Assembly: GCA_012522575.1 (NCBI GenBank) | Contig: JAAYKE010000025.1 | Coordinates: forward strand, 1 to 61,117 | Direction of reading: 5' to 3' | DNA length: 61,117 nt | DNA from: Armatimonadota bacterium | GTDB taxonomy: Bacteria > Armatimonadota > UBA5829 | In this document: positions 42,441 to 51,840 of the stretch, piece by piece | Layout: the number at the start of each line of letters is the position of its first letter | Position numbering within the stretch: position 1 is the stretch's first letter | Program-made: the position numbers and the translations under genes | Notes under the pieces: generated by a model | What the model was told of the DNA's origin: nothing | Seen by the model: only the letters and a program-made list of their open reading frames with translations | Database searches by the model: none

Positions 42441-42640
42441 TTTCTACACAAGATTTTGCCGTTAAATGCTGGTGGTTTTAGGATCGGTTATATGCCAAAC
42501 CATCCCGTAAAATCAGATTCCCGCGGTCTTATTTGCTTGACGTGATTAAATGCGAGTGGTAGGCTCATTAGGGTATGTTATAAAATGGCATAAGGGCGCG
42601 GTGTTTTTGCTGGGTTCGGAGTCATTGAAAGGGGATAAAT

Positions 42641-44464
42641 ATGAAAGAAGCCTTGTTTGCGCTGATTGCTGTCACGCTTATGGCTGCCACCAGCGCCAAA
42701 GCAACGGAGGAGTTCTTTATCAATCATTGGTGCGGCCCGACAGAGCTTAAAAATGAAAGTTTTGCCGAGGTCGCCGAAGCTAATTTTACTGTCAGTATGA
42801 TCGGCTTGGGCAGCGCTGAAAAAAACCTGAAAGCCCTGGATTTGTGCGCCGCAAACGGCATCAAAGCGATGATTTGCGATCCGCGCACCGGCCCTGGCCC
42901 CACCAGAGATACTCCCACCGAGAGCCTCGACGCGGCGATCGAGGACTACGCCAAGCATCCGGCGCTGTGGGGTTACCATACATTAGATGAGCCGCACTCC
43001 AGAATGTTCACTCGCCTCGGAGGAGTAAATCAGTATCTTCTGGAAAAAGACCCTGCTCACACCCCGTTGGGAAACTTGTTTCCGAGTTACGCCAACTCAA
43101 AAACCCTGGGCAATAGCACCTACGAACAGCACGTTGACGAATATTGCAAGGTGGTCAAGCCGAAAATGCTCAGCTACGACCACTATGCACTTATGGCCGA
43201 CGGAAGCATAAGGGGAGATTATTTCACGAACCTTGATATAGTGCGACGCCAGTCAATCAAGCACAAAATACCGTTTGTATATACGCTGCTATCCGTGCCG
43301 CACGGGCCGTATAAAGATATAAATGAGGCGGATTTGCGCTGGCAGGTGTTTACTGCGCTGGCCTATGGCGCACGCGGACTGACCTATTTCACCTACAACA
43401 CTCCGACAGCGGAATATGGAGACGCGATAATCGGCGCCGATGGCAAGCGCACGGCCAAATATGAGATTACCAAAAAGGTAAATGGAGAGATCAAAAAGCT
43501 CGGACCGACCCTGCTGAAGCTCAATACGAAGGCGGTGTATCATACGGGAACCCTGCCTGCTACCTGCAAGCCGCTGCCCAAAGACGGGCTGATAAAGAGC
43601 GCGCAGGGCGGGGAGTTTGTCATTGGACAGTTTACCTCTGATGACGGGTTCAGATATGCGATCATAGTCAACCGCAGCCTGACAAAACACGCTAAGGCCG
43701 CAATCGCGTTCTCGCAGCAGGTTGACCTCAGGGAAGTCAGCCCGGCCAACGGCAGAGAAAAAGCGATTATGGTCAACAACATCGGAGGGGACTGGGTCTG
43801 GACTACCAGCTTTGGCCCCGGTGACGGCAAGCTCGTCAGAATTGACACCGTGAATAATATGCCGGTGAAAAGTTGGGAGGATAAGATTGTTTTCCGTCCC
43901 AGGATTATGCTCAACCCGTCCAATCAGTTCGCCAACCAGATTTTTGACGAGAACAAAAAAGAGCTTTACAACGAAGGCATGAACATGTATTTGATCGCAG
44001 AGAAGGTGCAGAAAATTCTGCAGGCGGATGGGCGATTGGATGCCTTTATGAGCCGCAACACACAAGCTCAGCGCACTACCCTTCGAGAGGAAACCAATCT
44101 CACACGATCGCTTGGCTGCGATATTCTTTATGCTTTCCACTCCGATGCCACCGGAACAAGCGCGCCGGGCGGAGGTTCGTGGACGTTCTATCACGGCGAG
44201 GACGGCAAGCGGCTGGCTAATCTTGTCCAGGATGCGCTGGCTGCGTCTATAAGGACGTTCTATCCGGAACTGAAAAACATGGGCACGCGCACGCACTGGT
44301 ATCGACTCTGGGTTCTGCATGAGGGCGGATGCCAGGGTGCGCTGACAGAATATCTGTTCCATACGAATCCCAAGGAGCGCGAGCTCCTCAAGAACCCTGA
44401 GTCTCAGGATATAATGGCCGAGGCGGTGGCAGGAGCTATCCTGAAGTACTTCTTTGACGAATGA
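42641..44464 (+). CDS. Secreted GH-like TIM barrel fused to amidase_3-like domain
   Basis: 607 aa. Signal peptide 1-21. Residues about 25-300 look like a glycosidase-type TIM barrel (GYHTLDEP with DEP at 116-118, YTLLSVPHGPYKDINEADLRWQ); about 420-605 resemble the N-acetylmuramoyl-L-alanine amidase (amidase_3) fold: E445, H500 in YAFHSDA and E570 in LTEYLFHTNP correspond to zinc/catalytic positions, while the usual first HG motif is replaced by LNPSNQ (424-429). It may act on cell wall or another glycan. AAAGGGG Shine-Dalgarno. Combination is unusual. Upstream of the TPR protein gene on the same strand. Confidence 0.7.
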   Translation: MKEALFALIAVTLMAATSAKATEEFFINHWCGPTELKNESFAEVAEANFTVSMIGLGSAEKNLKALDLCAANGIKAMICDPRTGPGPTRDTPTESLDAAIEDYAKHPALWGYHTLDEPHSRMFTRLGGVNQYLLEKDPAHTPLGNLFPSYANSKTLGNSTYEQHVDEYCKVVKPKMLSYDHYALMADGSIRGDYFTNLDIVRRQSIKHKIPFVYTLLSVPHGPYKDINEADLRWQVFTALAYGARGLTYFTYNTPTAEYGDAIIGADGKRTAKYEITKKVNGEIKKLGPTLLKLNTKAVYHTGTLPATCKPLPKDGLIKSAQGGEFVIGQFTSDDGFRYAIIVNRSLTKHAKAAIAFSQQVDLREVSPANGREKAIMVNNIGGDWVWTTSFGPGDGKLVRIDTVNNMPVKSWEDKIVFRPRIMLNPSNQFANQIFDENKKELYNEGMNMYLIAEKVQKILQADGRLDAFMSRNTQAQRTTLREETNLTRSLGCDILYAFHSDATGTSAPGGGSWTFYHGEDGKRLANLVQDALAASIRTFYPELKNMGTRTHWYRLWVLHEGGCQGALTEYLFHTNPKERELLKNPESQDIMAEAVAGAILKYFFDE

Positions 44465-44513
44465 CAATTAGGGCGCGTTGGGATGTGTGCTCGATTGTCA
44501 TGGAGGATGGTAG

Positions 44514-46085
44514 ATGAGAGCGCTGGTCATTGCAATTATTGTTTTGACTGCGGCAGCGGTCGGGGCATCTGCGGCTGATTTATCTGACGCCGCAGGCGTG
44601 GTGCGATTGTTCGGGGATACGTCGAGTTGGACAAGCTCGTGTTTTGTGGTCGGCGATGGAAGTTGGGTGATCACAACGAGTGACTCCATCAGTGAGGTGA
44701 TCGGCCCGGAGACCATTCAAACCATTCGCTACCCGCTGTTCATCAGCGCGTTCACAGGCCGTGCCTATGAATGCGAGCTTAAAGCCATCAACAAGGAGCT
44801 TAACGTCGCGATTTTGAAGCTGCCGGTGACCGGTCTGCCGGCAGCTCCGCTTGCCAAAGGTACCGATTTTTCTAAAGCCGTATCCGGCACACTGGGACAA
44901 CTCTCCAGCGGTGAGGTTGTCGGCGGGCCGTGGGCGACCAAAATATTCGGGATCACACTGGATAAATCTCGCAAGCAGCCTAAGCTCGGCATCGAACAGT
45001 GGAGCGCGAAAAAGGCGTTCGTTACGGAGATTGGCAGATACAAATGGTTGTTTGTCAACGGCGTCAGCCCTGCTCTTCCCGTGCCCAACGGCTCTATGGT
45101 TGCCTACAACGACATAGTTGCGGGGATGTATATCAGCAAGCTGGTGGTCACCGGGGGCAGCGAGGATATTATCTATGGTCGATGCGCGATGGCTCCGGAG
45201 ATCGCGAGGTATTGCGGTGATTCGGGAATAGACTCGTCCACTCTTTATGAACCTCCCAAACCGACCGCAGCAAAGTTCGCCCAGGCCGGCGACGCTTTCC
45301 AGCTTCAGGCTCAAATTTATACCGCTATAGGAGCGCAAAGACCCGCCCTGGCGTTAAATGCCGCGACTGCCTTAGTAGCACTCCTGCCGAAGGACGCAAA
45401 GGCGCAGATAAGCCTTGCAGTGGCACAGTTGGGCGCGGATAAAGCTGAGGAAGCGTTAAAGACGTTTGATAAGGCGCGTGAACTGGACCCTGATTTGCCC
45501 AATCTGCGCTGTAATCGAGCACAGGCTCTGGCGGCATTGAAGAAAACCGAAGAGGCCGAAAAGGAACTGCTGGAGGCTGAAAAAGGATCCCCGCAAGACC
45601 CGAGACCTGTAGTTGCGCTTGCCAGTTTCTATCTTGGGGATGAAAAAACGCTGGATAAAGCTCTTAGTTACGCAAAAAAAGCTACTATTCTGACCCCGAA
45701 CAGCGCGGCGGCTGAGCTTTTGATCGGCAAAGTGGAGAAGAGTCGGAAGAATTATGCCGCCTCCATCAAGGCCATTGGGGAAGCTGTAAAGATGGCTCCG
45801 GAGTGGGGAGAGGCGTGGTATGCCCTTGGAGCCACCTACGAAGAAGCCGGCGACAAGGCAAATGCAGAGAAAGCATACCGCAAGCTGGCGGAAAAACAGC
45901 CCAAGAACCCTGATCCGCTGATTACGCTGGCCTCGTTTTTGATTGATATCGAAAAAAAGACCGAAGCCGCCGAAGTTCTCACCAAAATCCGCGCACTCAA
46001 CCCGCCTAAAGAAGTCCTCGAAGCCGTGCAAAAGCTGCAGGATAAGATCGACGGCAAAGCCGAAGAAGAGCAGGATTCCAAATAA
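44514..46085 (+). CDS. Secreted trypsin-fold-like (inactive) protein with TPR repeats
   Basis: 523 aa. Signal peptide 1-21. About 25-230 follow the HtrA/trypsin pattern (SSCFVVGDGSWVITTSDSI, YECELKAINKELNVAILKL), but the positions expected for catalytic His and Asp are not filled (TTSDSI 54-59, ELNVAIL 95-101) and PNGSMV (191-196) replaces the G(D/N)SGG motif. The TPR region starts near 270, with repeats such as ALNAATALVALLPKDAKAQ and PEWGEAWYALGATYEEAGDK. Probably a binding scaffold, not a protease. GGAGG upstream of ATG. 49-base gap after the GH/amidase fusion. Confidence 0.75.
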   Translation: MRALVIAIIVLTAAAVGASAADLSDAAGVVRLFGDTSSWTSSCFVVGDGSWVITTSDSISEVIGPETIQTIRYPLFISAFTGRAYECELKAINKELNVAILKLPVTGLPAAPLAKGTDFSKAVSGTLGQLSSGEVVGGPWATKIFGITLDKSRKQPKLGIEQWSAKKAFVTEIGRYKWLFVNGVSPALPVPNGSMVAYNDIVAGMYISKLVVTGGSEDIIYGRCAMAPEIARYCGDSGIDSSTLYEPPKPTAAKFAQAGDAFQLQAQIYTAIGAQRPALALNAATALVALLPKDAKAQISLAVAQLGADKAEEALKTFDKARELDPDLPNLRCNRAQALAALKKTEEAEKELLEAEKGSPQDPRPVVALASFYLGDEKTLDKALSYAKKATILTPNSAAAELLIGKVEKSRKNYAASIKAIGEAVKMAPEWGEAWYALGATYEEAGDKANAEKAYRKLAEKQPKNPDPLITLASFLIDIEKKTEAAEVLTKIRALNPPKEVLEAVQKLQDKIDGKAEEEQDSK

Positions 46086-46127
46086 ATATCCCGCGCTTTA
46101 TGCGAATCGATTCAGATATTATCTCTC

Positions 46128-46150
46128 AAAAAGGGACATAATCGCTCTGC
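46128..46150. repeat. Short palindromic GGGACAT repeat, copy 2
   Basis: AAAAAGGGACATAATCGCTC and following TGC match the 96-119 stretch (AAAAAGGGGACATAGTCCCT then CTGC) with few changes, in an intergenic gap. Confidence 0.4.
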
Positions 46151-46278
46151 ATATACATTACGCATCGGCGCGTCTTGACCTTTCCTTTTGTGTCATCTAA
46201 ACTAAGTTGAAGCATGCCTGGCTGGTTTGCGCATAGTATGGCGTTGGGTAAATACACGGCAGAGCTTATTGAACAGGA

Positions 46279-47697
46279 ATGAATGTGGCACAAGGCGGGT
46301 TAGATAATACTGTCGGTGGCGCGGCTGATATTGTGTTTGGCCGGATCGAATCGGCGGGGCTTTGGAACATACCCGGCGAGCAGGCAGGTCAGCGTCAGCG
46401 ACCGCACCTGATATCGACGGAACCTTTTCCCCTGTCATCTTCGCAACTGGATCAACTGCAACGCCTCGGCGATGCGCTGCTGGGCTTTTATTCTGCCGTA
46501 AATGATTTATACATTCGAGGCGGAATCGACTGGTTCAACGAATATCTCAACATCGGCAAGGGCGAAGAACTGATCAGACACGCGCTGATGAAAAACCAAA
46601 GGCGCGCACTGCCGGGGATCATACGCCCTGATGTGTTGATTACAGACGAGGGATTCCGTATAACCGAGCTTGACAGCGTCCCCGGAGGGTTCGGCCATCT
46701 CGATTGCCTTTCTGCGGCCTATTCGGAGGGCGGATTTGATGTTATCGGGGGCGGCAGAGGGATTCGAGACGGATTTGTAGGCTTGATACGAGACATTTCG
46801 TCGGATTCTAACCCGGTGGTGGCGATTGTCGTATCGGATGAATCGAAGGATTATATGCATGAGATGACCTATCTTGCGGGCGAACTGCGCGATATCGGGT
46901 TGCGGGCATTTGCGGTCAAGCCGGCGGAGATAGCATTCACCGAGCAGGGACTCTATATCGAAACTCCGGATGGCAGGCTAAAAATTGATGTCGCATACCG
47001 ATTCTTCGAACTCTTTGATCTGCTCAACATCCCGAAAGCCGAATTGATTTCGTATGCCGCCCGCAAGCGACTCGTGACCGTGACTCCGCCCTACAAGCCG
47101 TTTTTAGAGGAAAAGATGCTGCTGGCGTTGTTCAGGCATCCGGCCCTGGAGCAGCATTGGCGAAAGGCCCTTGGCGAGCGCTATGATCTGCTCGATGAGA
47201 CCCTGACGAATACTTATATTATGGATAATCGCCCTGTGCCTCCAAGTGCGCAGATATGCGGGTTTCGATGGAGAAATGAACCGATTCGCGACTGGAAAGC
47301 TATTAAAGATGGCAGCCAGAAGCAGCGGCGGCTGGTGATCAAACCCAGCGGCTTTTCTCCTATGGCCTGGGGAAGCAGGGGTGTTAAAATAGGACATGAT
47401 ATGTCCGGGGAGAATTGGGCGCAAGCGGTCGATGAGGCGCTCGAAAGTTTTGATTTTTCTCCCTGGGTGCTGCAATATTATCGTGATACGTCTATTATCG
47501 GGGTAAAGTATTGTAATAAACCTGGCGGAGAGGTTTTAGAAATGCGGGCTAGAGTGCGGCTGTGCCCATATTATTTCGTCGCTGATGGCCGGGCAAATCT
47601 CGGCGGAGTACTGGCCACAGCCTGCCCGCAGGATAAAAAACTGATCCACGGCATGGCAGACGCGGTTCTGGCTCCGTGCCGACTAGAGGAGGATTGA
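46279..47697 (+). CDS. ATP-grasp-like protein of unknown substrate
   Basis: 472 aa, cytosolic. The C-terminal part, with RRLVIKPSGFSPMAWGSRGVKIG, PWVLQYYRDTS and an Arg/Asp pattern through LEMRARVRLCPYYFVAD and ANLGGVLATACP, follows the order expected for an ATP-grasp ligase (Lys near a Gly-rich loop, then an ED/R region). The N-terminal half is unlike any fold I recognise. It shares a run with a KamA-type aminomutase, overlapping or nearly so, so the product of one could be the substrate of the other. Start ATG 46279 follows ACAGGA. The assignment is tentative. Confidence 0.5.
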   Translation: MNVAQGGLDNTVGGAADIVFGRIESAGLWNIPGEQAGQRQRPHLISTEPFPLSSSQLDQLQRLGDALLGFYSAVNDLYIRGGIDWFNEYLNIGKGEELIRHALMKNQRRALPGIIRPDVLITDEGFRITELDSVPGGFGHLDCLSAAYSEGGFDVIGGGRGIRDGFVGLIRDISSDSNPVVAIVVSDESKDYMHEMTYLAGELRDIGLRAFAVKPAEIAFTEQGLYIETPDGRLKIDVAYRFFELFDLLNIPKAELISYAARKRLVTVTPPYKPFLEEKMLLALFRHPALEQHWRKALGERYDLLDETLTNTYIMDNRPVPPSAQICGFRWRNEPIRDWKAIKDGSQKQRRLVIKPSGFSPMAWGSRGVKIGHDMSGENWAQAVDEALESFDFSPWVLQYYRDTSIIGVKYCNKPGGEVLEMRARVRLCPYYFVADGRANLGGVLATACPQDKKLIHGMADAVLAPCRLEED

Positions 47698-47732
47698 ACC
47701 GCTGCAGGGCCGGCAGAGGTTCAGTTATTATT

Positions 47733-48659
47733 ATGCAACAAAAGACATCCGAACATATAGAAAGCCTGATGGTCTGCGAAAAAGCGATACGGAGGCAGTT
47801 TGAGATCAGCAACAAGGAGTTCGCTGAGGGTTCGCAGGGGGACTTCGACCCGCTACTCGAAGAACAGCACGAAGTGGTTCCGGGGATGATCAATAAATAT
47901 GGCAACAGGGCGCTGTGCCTGTTGACCGCTGAGTGCGCGTCATATTGCCGTTTCTGCACGAGGCGCAGGCTGGTTTCGGATATCGAACGCGGACGGATGG
48001 ACAGCGACGATGTCGATGTCTGGGTTCAATATCTTCGCGATCACCCGGAAATAAGGGAAGTTATTTTCTCCGGAGGGGACCCGTTCGTGGCCGGAGATGA
48101 GCTTTTTGAGTATGCCCTGACCGAAGTATCCGCTCTAAGTTCGGTGAAGGTGATTCGCATAGGAACGCGCGCCCCTGTCGCCGACCCGGTGCTTATCAAT
48201 GACCGCAAGCTGGAGGCGATCAGCCAGGTAAGCCAGCCGGTCTATATCGGCATTCATTTTGAACACCCCTCGGAGATCACTCGACCCACAAAACGAGCGG
48301 TCAAGAGGCTGATCGGCGCAGGAGCTATTTTATTCTCGCAGACGGTCTTTCTTAAAGACGTCAACGATAACTTCCATACGCTGCGCGATCTGTTCAACGG
48401 ACTGGTGGAAATCGGAGTGCGGCCATATTATATATACCGCTGCGACCCTATTCCGGGAGCGACGCATTTCAGGGTAGAACTGGAAAAGGAACGCCGAATA
48501 ATGACGCAGTTGAGGCGCAATCTGTCCGGCCTTGCCTGCCCGACTTATGTCATCGATGTGCCCAACGGCAGCGGCAAAATCCCTGTCCCGCTGGAGTTCT
48601 GGGATACGGATACCTCGTCTTACACTGATTTTGAAGGCCAGAAACACGAAACTCAGTAG
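47733..48659 (+). CDS. Radical SAM aminomutase, KamA/EpmB-like
   Basis: 308 aa. The CxxxCxxC 4Fe-4S motif is C68/C72/C75 (AECASYCRFCTRR); HEVVPGMINKYGNRALCLLT, EVIFSGGDPFVAGDELFEYAL and YYIYRCDPIPGATHFRV are lysine 2,3-aminomutase hallmarks, and DVPNGSGKIPVP places the PLP lysine at about K282. It would move an alpha-amino group to the beta carbon of lysine or a lysine-like group. The ATG 47733 gives a protein similar in length to EpmB; a GTG at 47676 would overlap the upstream gene by 22 bases. Likely one operon with the upstream ATP-grasp-like gene and glutaredoxin. Confidence 0.88.
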   Translation: MQQKTSEHIESLMVCEKAIRRQFEISNKEFAEGSQGDFDPLLEEQHEVVPGMINKYGNRALCLLTAECASYCRFCTRRRLVSDIERGRMDSDDVDVWVQYLRDHPEIREVIFSGGDPFVAGDELFEYALTEVSALSSVKVIRIGTRAPVADPVLINDRKLEAISQVSQPVYIGIHFEHPSEITRPTKRAVKRLIGAGAILFSQTVFLKDVNDNFHTLRDLFNGLVEIGVRPYYIYRCDPIPGATHFRVELEKERRIMTQLRRNLSGLACPTYVIDVPNGSGKIPVPLEFWDTDTSSYTDFEGQKHETQ

Positions 48660-48683
48660 GCAATAATCGTCGAAGGAGACAAT

Positions 48684-48920
48684 ATGCTCAAATTATACCA
48701 AACGGAATGGTGTCCATTCTGCGCCAGGGTCAGATCGAAAATGACCGAGCTGTGCATAACATATATCAATGCCAATGTTCCTCGCTCAAAATCGGATCGC
48801 ACTGAACTGCTGGAGGTCTCCGGCCAAACAGGGGTCCCGACGCTGGTTACCGAGGACGGCAGGATAATCGCCGATGACGACGATGCGATCATAGCGTATC
48901 TTGAACAGAACTTCGCCTAA
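48684..48920 (+). CDS. Glutaredoxin-like protein
   Basis: 78 aa thioredoxin-fold protein: KLYQTEWCPFCARVR has the CPFC redox site (9-12), GVPTL the cis-Pro loop and DAIIAYL the final helix. Probably reduces disulfides or provides electrons. It starts 24 bases after the aminomutase stop with GGAGAC upstream. Its last 4 bases overlap the end of the convergent DUF488 gene. Confidence 0.9.
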   Translation: MLKLYQTEWCPFCARVRSKMTELCITYINANVPRSKSDRTELLEVSGQTGVPTLVTEDGRIIADDDDAIIAYLEQNFA

Positions 48921-49459
48921 TCCGCGTCATTAGCCTCGGCAACTGTCGCGGGATATGATATTCGACCGTTTTGGGCTACTGCGAAAGACGTCATCTTGTG
49001 TGGCTGGGACTTGTGTTTGTCAAAGATCTCGATGACATCAAACCCGCGCGTCATAAGCACATCGGCTATCAGCGATCTATGACACCGCCAGGGCAGCAAT
49101 TCTGCGCACATTATCGCTGTGCGCCTGCCGGCAGCTAACTCGGCCAGCCTGTTTAGCGCGTTCTGAAAGCCATCGGTCTGCATATAGTCGGCAAATCCAC
49201 GGAAGCTGTCGTTGTGCCATGCGGAGTTCGGGGAATCCTTGAGTGGCTTGCGCAGCCCGCCGAGGTCTTTTTCGTGAATATATTCGATTCCGACCTCCGA
49301 CAGGTTGATCTCAAGCTCCTGACGATTGAACTGCGGATTTTTGCGGGAACGCGGCACGGTGCGAACATCCGCCACCGTTTCGATGTCGTAGCTCTTCAGC
49401 GTCTCGACCAACTCTTCAAGACTCCTCGTGGAGTGCCCCATCGTCCAGATTCTTCTCAT
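48917..49459 (-). CDS. DUF488 domain protein
   Basis: 180 aa. The N-terminal IWTMGHSTRSLEELVETLKSY, VADVRTVPRSRKNPQFNRQEL and the Cys-containing TAIMCAELLPWRCHRSLIAD motifs are typical DUF488. Function unknown; proposed ligase- or nuclease-like. Convergent with the glutaredoxin gene with a 4-base overlap. Confidence 0.9.
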   Translation of the reverse strand: MRRIWTMGHSTRSLEELVETLKSYDIETVADVRTVPRSRKNPQFNRQELEINLSEVGIEYIHEKDLGGLRKPLKDSPNSAWHNDSFRGFADYMQTDGFQNALNRLAELAAGRRTAIMCAELLPWRCHRSLIADVLMTRGFDVIEIFDKHKSQPHKMTSFAVAQNGRISYPATVAEANDAD

Positions 49460-49585
49460 AGCCCTCTGCCCTTTGATTTTATATTATAATACCCGCCATT
49501 TGCCCGCACTAAGATCAATTACATGAGGATATGCCGGCGCCGATGGGTTATACATATCTGAGAGTTGAAATCCAGGAGGCGGATG

Positions 49586-50350
49586 ATGGCAAAAACGCAA
49601 CTGGCCGCGCAAATGTATACGGTGCGCGACTTCACAAAGACACCGAAGGACCTTGCTGAGACGCTAAAAAAGGTCAAAAAGATCGGCTATGACGCCGTGC
49701 AGATGTCCGGCGCGTGTGCGATGGAGTATTCGGAACTGAAAAAACTGCTCGACGATGCAGGGCTGATCTGCTGCGCCACGCATATACCTTATGAACAGAT
49801 GCGCGATAATCCCACGCAGGTAATACAGGATCATTACGCCATTGAATGCAAATATCCGGCCATCGGCGGCCTGCCCGGCAACTATCGCAACGCGGACGGC
49901 TATGGTAAATTTGCAAAAGAGGCTACGCAGGTCGGCAAAAAACTGGCCGCAGGCGGGCTGTATTTCGGCTATCACAACCATAGTTTTGAACTGGAAAAAT
50001 TCCACGGACGCACCGGGTTGGCCACGATCTATGAGGATAGCGATCCCAAATATGTCAAAGCGGAGATCGATACCTATTGGATTCAACACGGCGGCGGGGA
50101 TGCGGCGGAGTGGATCGACAGGCTGAAGGGCAGGATTCCGCTGGTTCACCTGAAGGATATGACCGTCCGCGATGGCAAGATAATTATGGCCGAGGTGGGC
50201 GAAGGCAATATGAACTGGAAGTCTATTCTGGCAGCGTGCAAACGCGCCGGGGTGGAATGGTATATCGTCGAACAGGATACATGTGAACGAGACCCGTTCG
50301 AGAGCCTTGCGATCTCGCTGAGGAACCTTCACGCTATGGGAATCAAATAG
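49586..50350 (+). CDS. Sugar phosphate isomerase/epimerase (AP endonuclease 2-like TIM barrel)
   Basis: 254 aa. LAAQMYTVRDF, IGYDAVQMSG, YFGYHNHSFEL (metal-binding His/Glu area), KAEIDTYWIQHGG and VHLKDM are the xylose-isomerase-like TIM barrel motifs of sugar epimerases. Probably acts on a keto-sugar derivative released by the neighbouring glycosidases. The ATG at 49586 has AGGAGG 6 bases upstream (49574-49579); ATG 49583 is too close. GH4 follows 79 bases later. Confidence 0.9.
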   Translation: MAKTQLAAQMYTVRDFTKTPKDLAETLKKVKKIGYDAVQMSGACAMEYSELKKLLDDAGLICCATHIPYEQMRDNPTQVIQDHYAIECKYPAIGGLPGNYRNADGYGKFAKEATQVGKKLAAGGLYFGYHNHSFELEKFHGRTGLATIYEDSDPKYVKAEIDTYWIQHGGGDAAEWIDRLKGRIPLVHLKDMTVRDGKIIMAEVGEGNMNWKSILAACKRAGVEWYIVEQDTCERDPFESLAISLRNLHAMGIK

Positions 50351-50429
50351 ACGTTGGCTCTTTTGCCGAAGGTATTTGTCCTTTTTTGCTAAAGTATAGA
50401 ATTAGATCAGACAATCAAGGAGAGGCACA

Positions 50430-51752
50430 ATGCCCAAGAAAATTACTTTTCTGGGAGCCGGCAGTTTCGGCTTCACAAGAGGACTTGTAAGAGATATATT
50501 GACATTTCCCGCTCTGGCAGACGCTGAACTGGTGTTGATGGATATCGATGAGGAGCGACTCGACTTCATCAAGACCGCAGTCGACAAGATCGTTGCGGCG
50601 GGCAACTATCCTGCTAAAGTCACCGCCACCACCAACCGTCAGGAGGCCCTTGAAGGCGCGGACGGCGTCGTGATTACGATATTGCAGGGCGGCCCGGAGG
50701 TGTTCAGGACCGATATCGAAATCCCCATGAAATACGGCGTGGATACGAACGTCGGCGATACCCGCTCGGTATCCGGGTTCTTTCGCGCATGTCGCACAAT
50801 CCCTGTAATGCTGGAGTTCGCCGCCGACATCGAACGGCTCTGTCCTCACGCGATAGTGCTCAACTATACAAACCCGATGGCGATGCTGTGCCGAGCGATG
50901 CTGGGCTATGCCGATATCCAGGTATCGGGTCTGTGCCACAGCGTTCAGGGCACGGCGAATATGCTTGCCAGTTGGATCGGCGCATCGATGGATGATATCA
51001 CTTATATGTGCGCTGGCATCAATCACCAGGCGTGGTATCTCGACTTCAAGTGGAAGGGCAAGGACGCCTATCCGCAGATCAGGGAAGCCATCACCACCAG
51101 AGAGGATATATATAAACACGAACTGGTTAGAAACGAGATGTATCTGCATCTCAACTACTACGTCACCGAATCCAGCGGACACAACTCCGAATACGTCGCG
51201 TGGTTCCGCAAGAGGCCGGAGCTTATCGAGAAGTATTGCACTCATGGCACCGGATGGAACCCTGGGGCTTATGCCTATATTCTCAACGAATATCTGGCAG
51301 TGGCGGCGACCTGGAGACAAAATATCAAGGCGGAACTGGAAAAACCGGTCAACCTCAACCGAGGCCATGAATATGCGGCCAGCATATTCAACGCGACGAT
51401 CGGCGACGGGGCGTTGTATGAGTTCAACGGCAATGTGCGCAACTTCGGCCTCATTGACAACCTGCCGGAGGGCTGCTGCGTTGAAGTGCCGGTTATGGCG
51501 TCCAAACGCGGCCTGAATCCGATGCACGTCGGCCCGCTGCCTCCGCAGCTTGCTCTGCTCAACAATATCAGCGCTCGATGCGAGGAGATGGTCGTTGATG
51601 CGTGTCTGACCGGGGATAAGGACCTCGTATATCAGGCGTGCTACTTCGATCCGCTTACTTCGGCTGTTTTGAGCCTGGGCGAAATCAAATCGATGGTCGA
51701 TGAGATGTTCGAGGCAAACCGCGACTGGCTGCCTCAGTTCAACTCAAAATAA
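50430..51752 (+). CDS. Glycoside hydrolase family 4 (alpha-galactosidase/MelA-like)
   Basis: 440 aa. NAD- and Mn-dependent glycosidase. [15 protein letters not shown] is the Rossmann NAD loop, [16 protein letters not shown] (metal Cys/His) and GINHQAWYL are GH4 hallmarks; [12 protein letters not shown] follows. The substrate class (alpha-galactoside or -glucuronide) cannot be set by sequence. GGAGAGG Shine-Dalgarno; probable -10 TATAGA near 50393. A strong terminator follows, so the next gene may be separate. It lies 79 bases after the epimerase gene. Confidence 0.93.
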   Translation: MPKKITFLGAGSFGFTRGLVRDILTFPALADAELVLMDIDEERLDFIKTAVDKIVAAGNYPAKVTATTNRQEALEGADGVVITILQGGPEVFRTDIEIPMKYGVDTNVGDTRSVSGFFRACRTIPVMLEFAADIERLCPHAIVLNYTNPMAMLCRAMLGYADIQVSGLCHSVQGTANMLASWIGASMDDITYMCAGINHQAWYLDFKWKGKDAYPQIREAITTREDIYKHELVRNEMYLHLNYYVTESSGHNSEYVAWFRKRPELIEKYCTHGTGWNPGAYAYILNEYLAVAATWRQNIKAELEKPVNLNRGHEYAASIFNATIGDGALYEFNGNVRNFGLIDNLPEGCCVEVPVMASKRGLNPMHVGPLPPQLALLNNISARCEEMVVDACLTGDKDLVYQACYFDPLTSAVLSLGEIKSMVDEMFEANRDWLPQFNSK

Positions 51753-51764
51753 ATTCTGCATACT

Positions 51765-51795
51765 GCTGCGGCGGGGATCGAAGAACCGCCGCAGC
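51765..51795 (+). terminator. Hairpin after the GH4 gene
   Basis: Perfect 10-bp stem GCTGCGGCGG/CCGCCGCAGC, loop of 11 bases, followed by GGATTATTATC. Located 12 bases after the GH4 stop. Confidence 0.65.
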
Positions 51796-51840
51796 GGATT
51801 ATTATCCCGTTGCAAACCAATAATGAAAGGCCACTAAAAA

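Noticed and set aside
43289-44467. 392-codon minus-strand frame opposite the GH/amidase fusion
   Set aside because: No recognisable protein and no Shine-Dalgarno; antisense shadow.
44462-44500. Inverted repeat TGACAAT/ATTGTCA between two genes
   Set aside because: Short arms with a 25-base spacer and the stop codon included; probably chance.
50415-51527. 370-codon minus-strand frame opposite the GH4 gene
   Set aside because: The GH4 protein is unmistakable on the plus strand; the antisense frame is a codon-composition effect.
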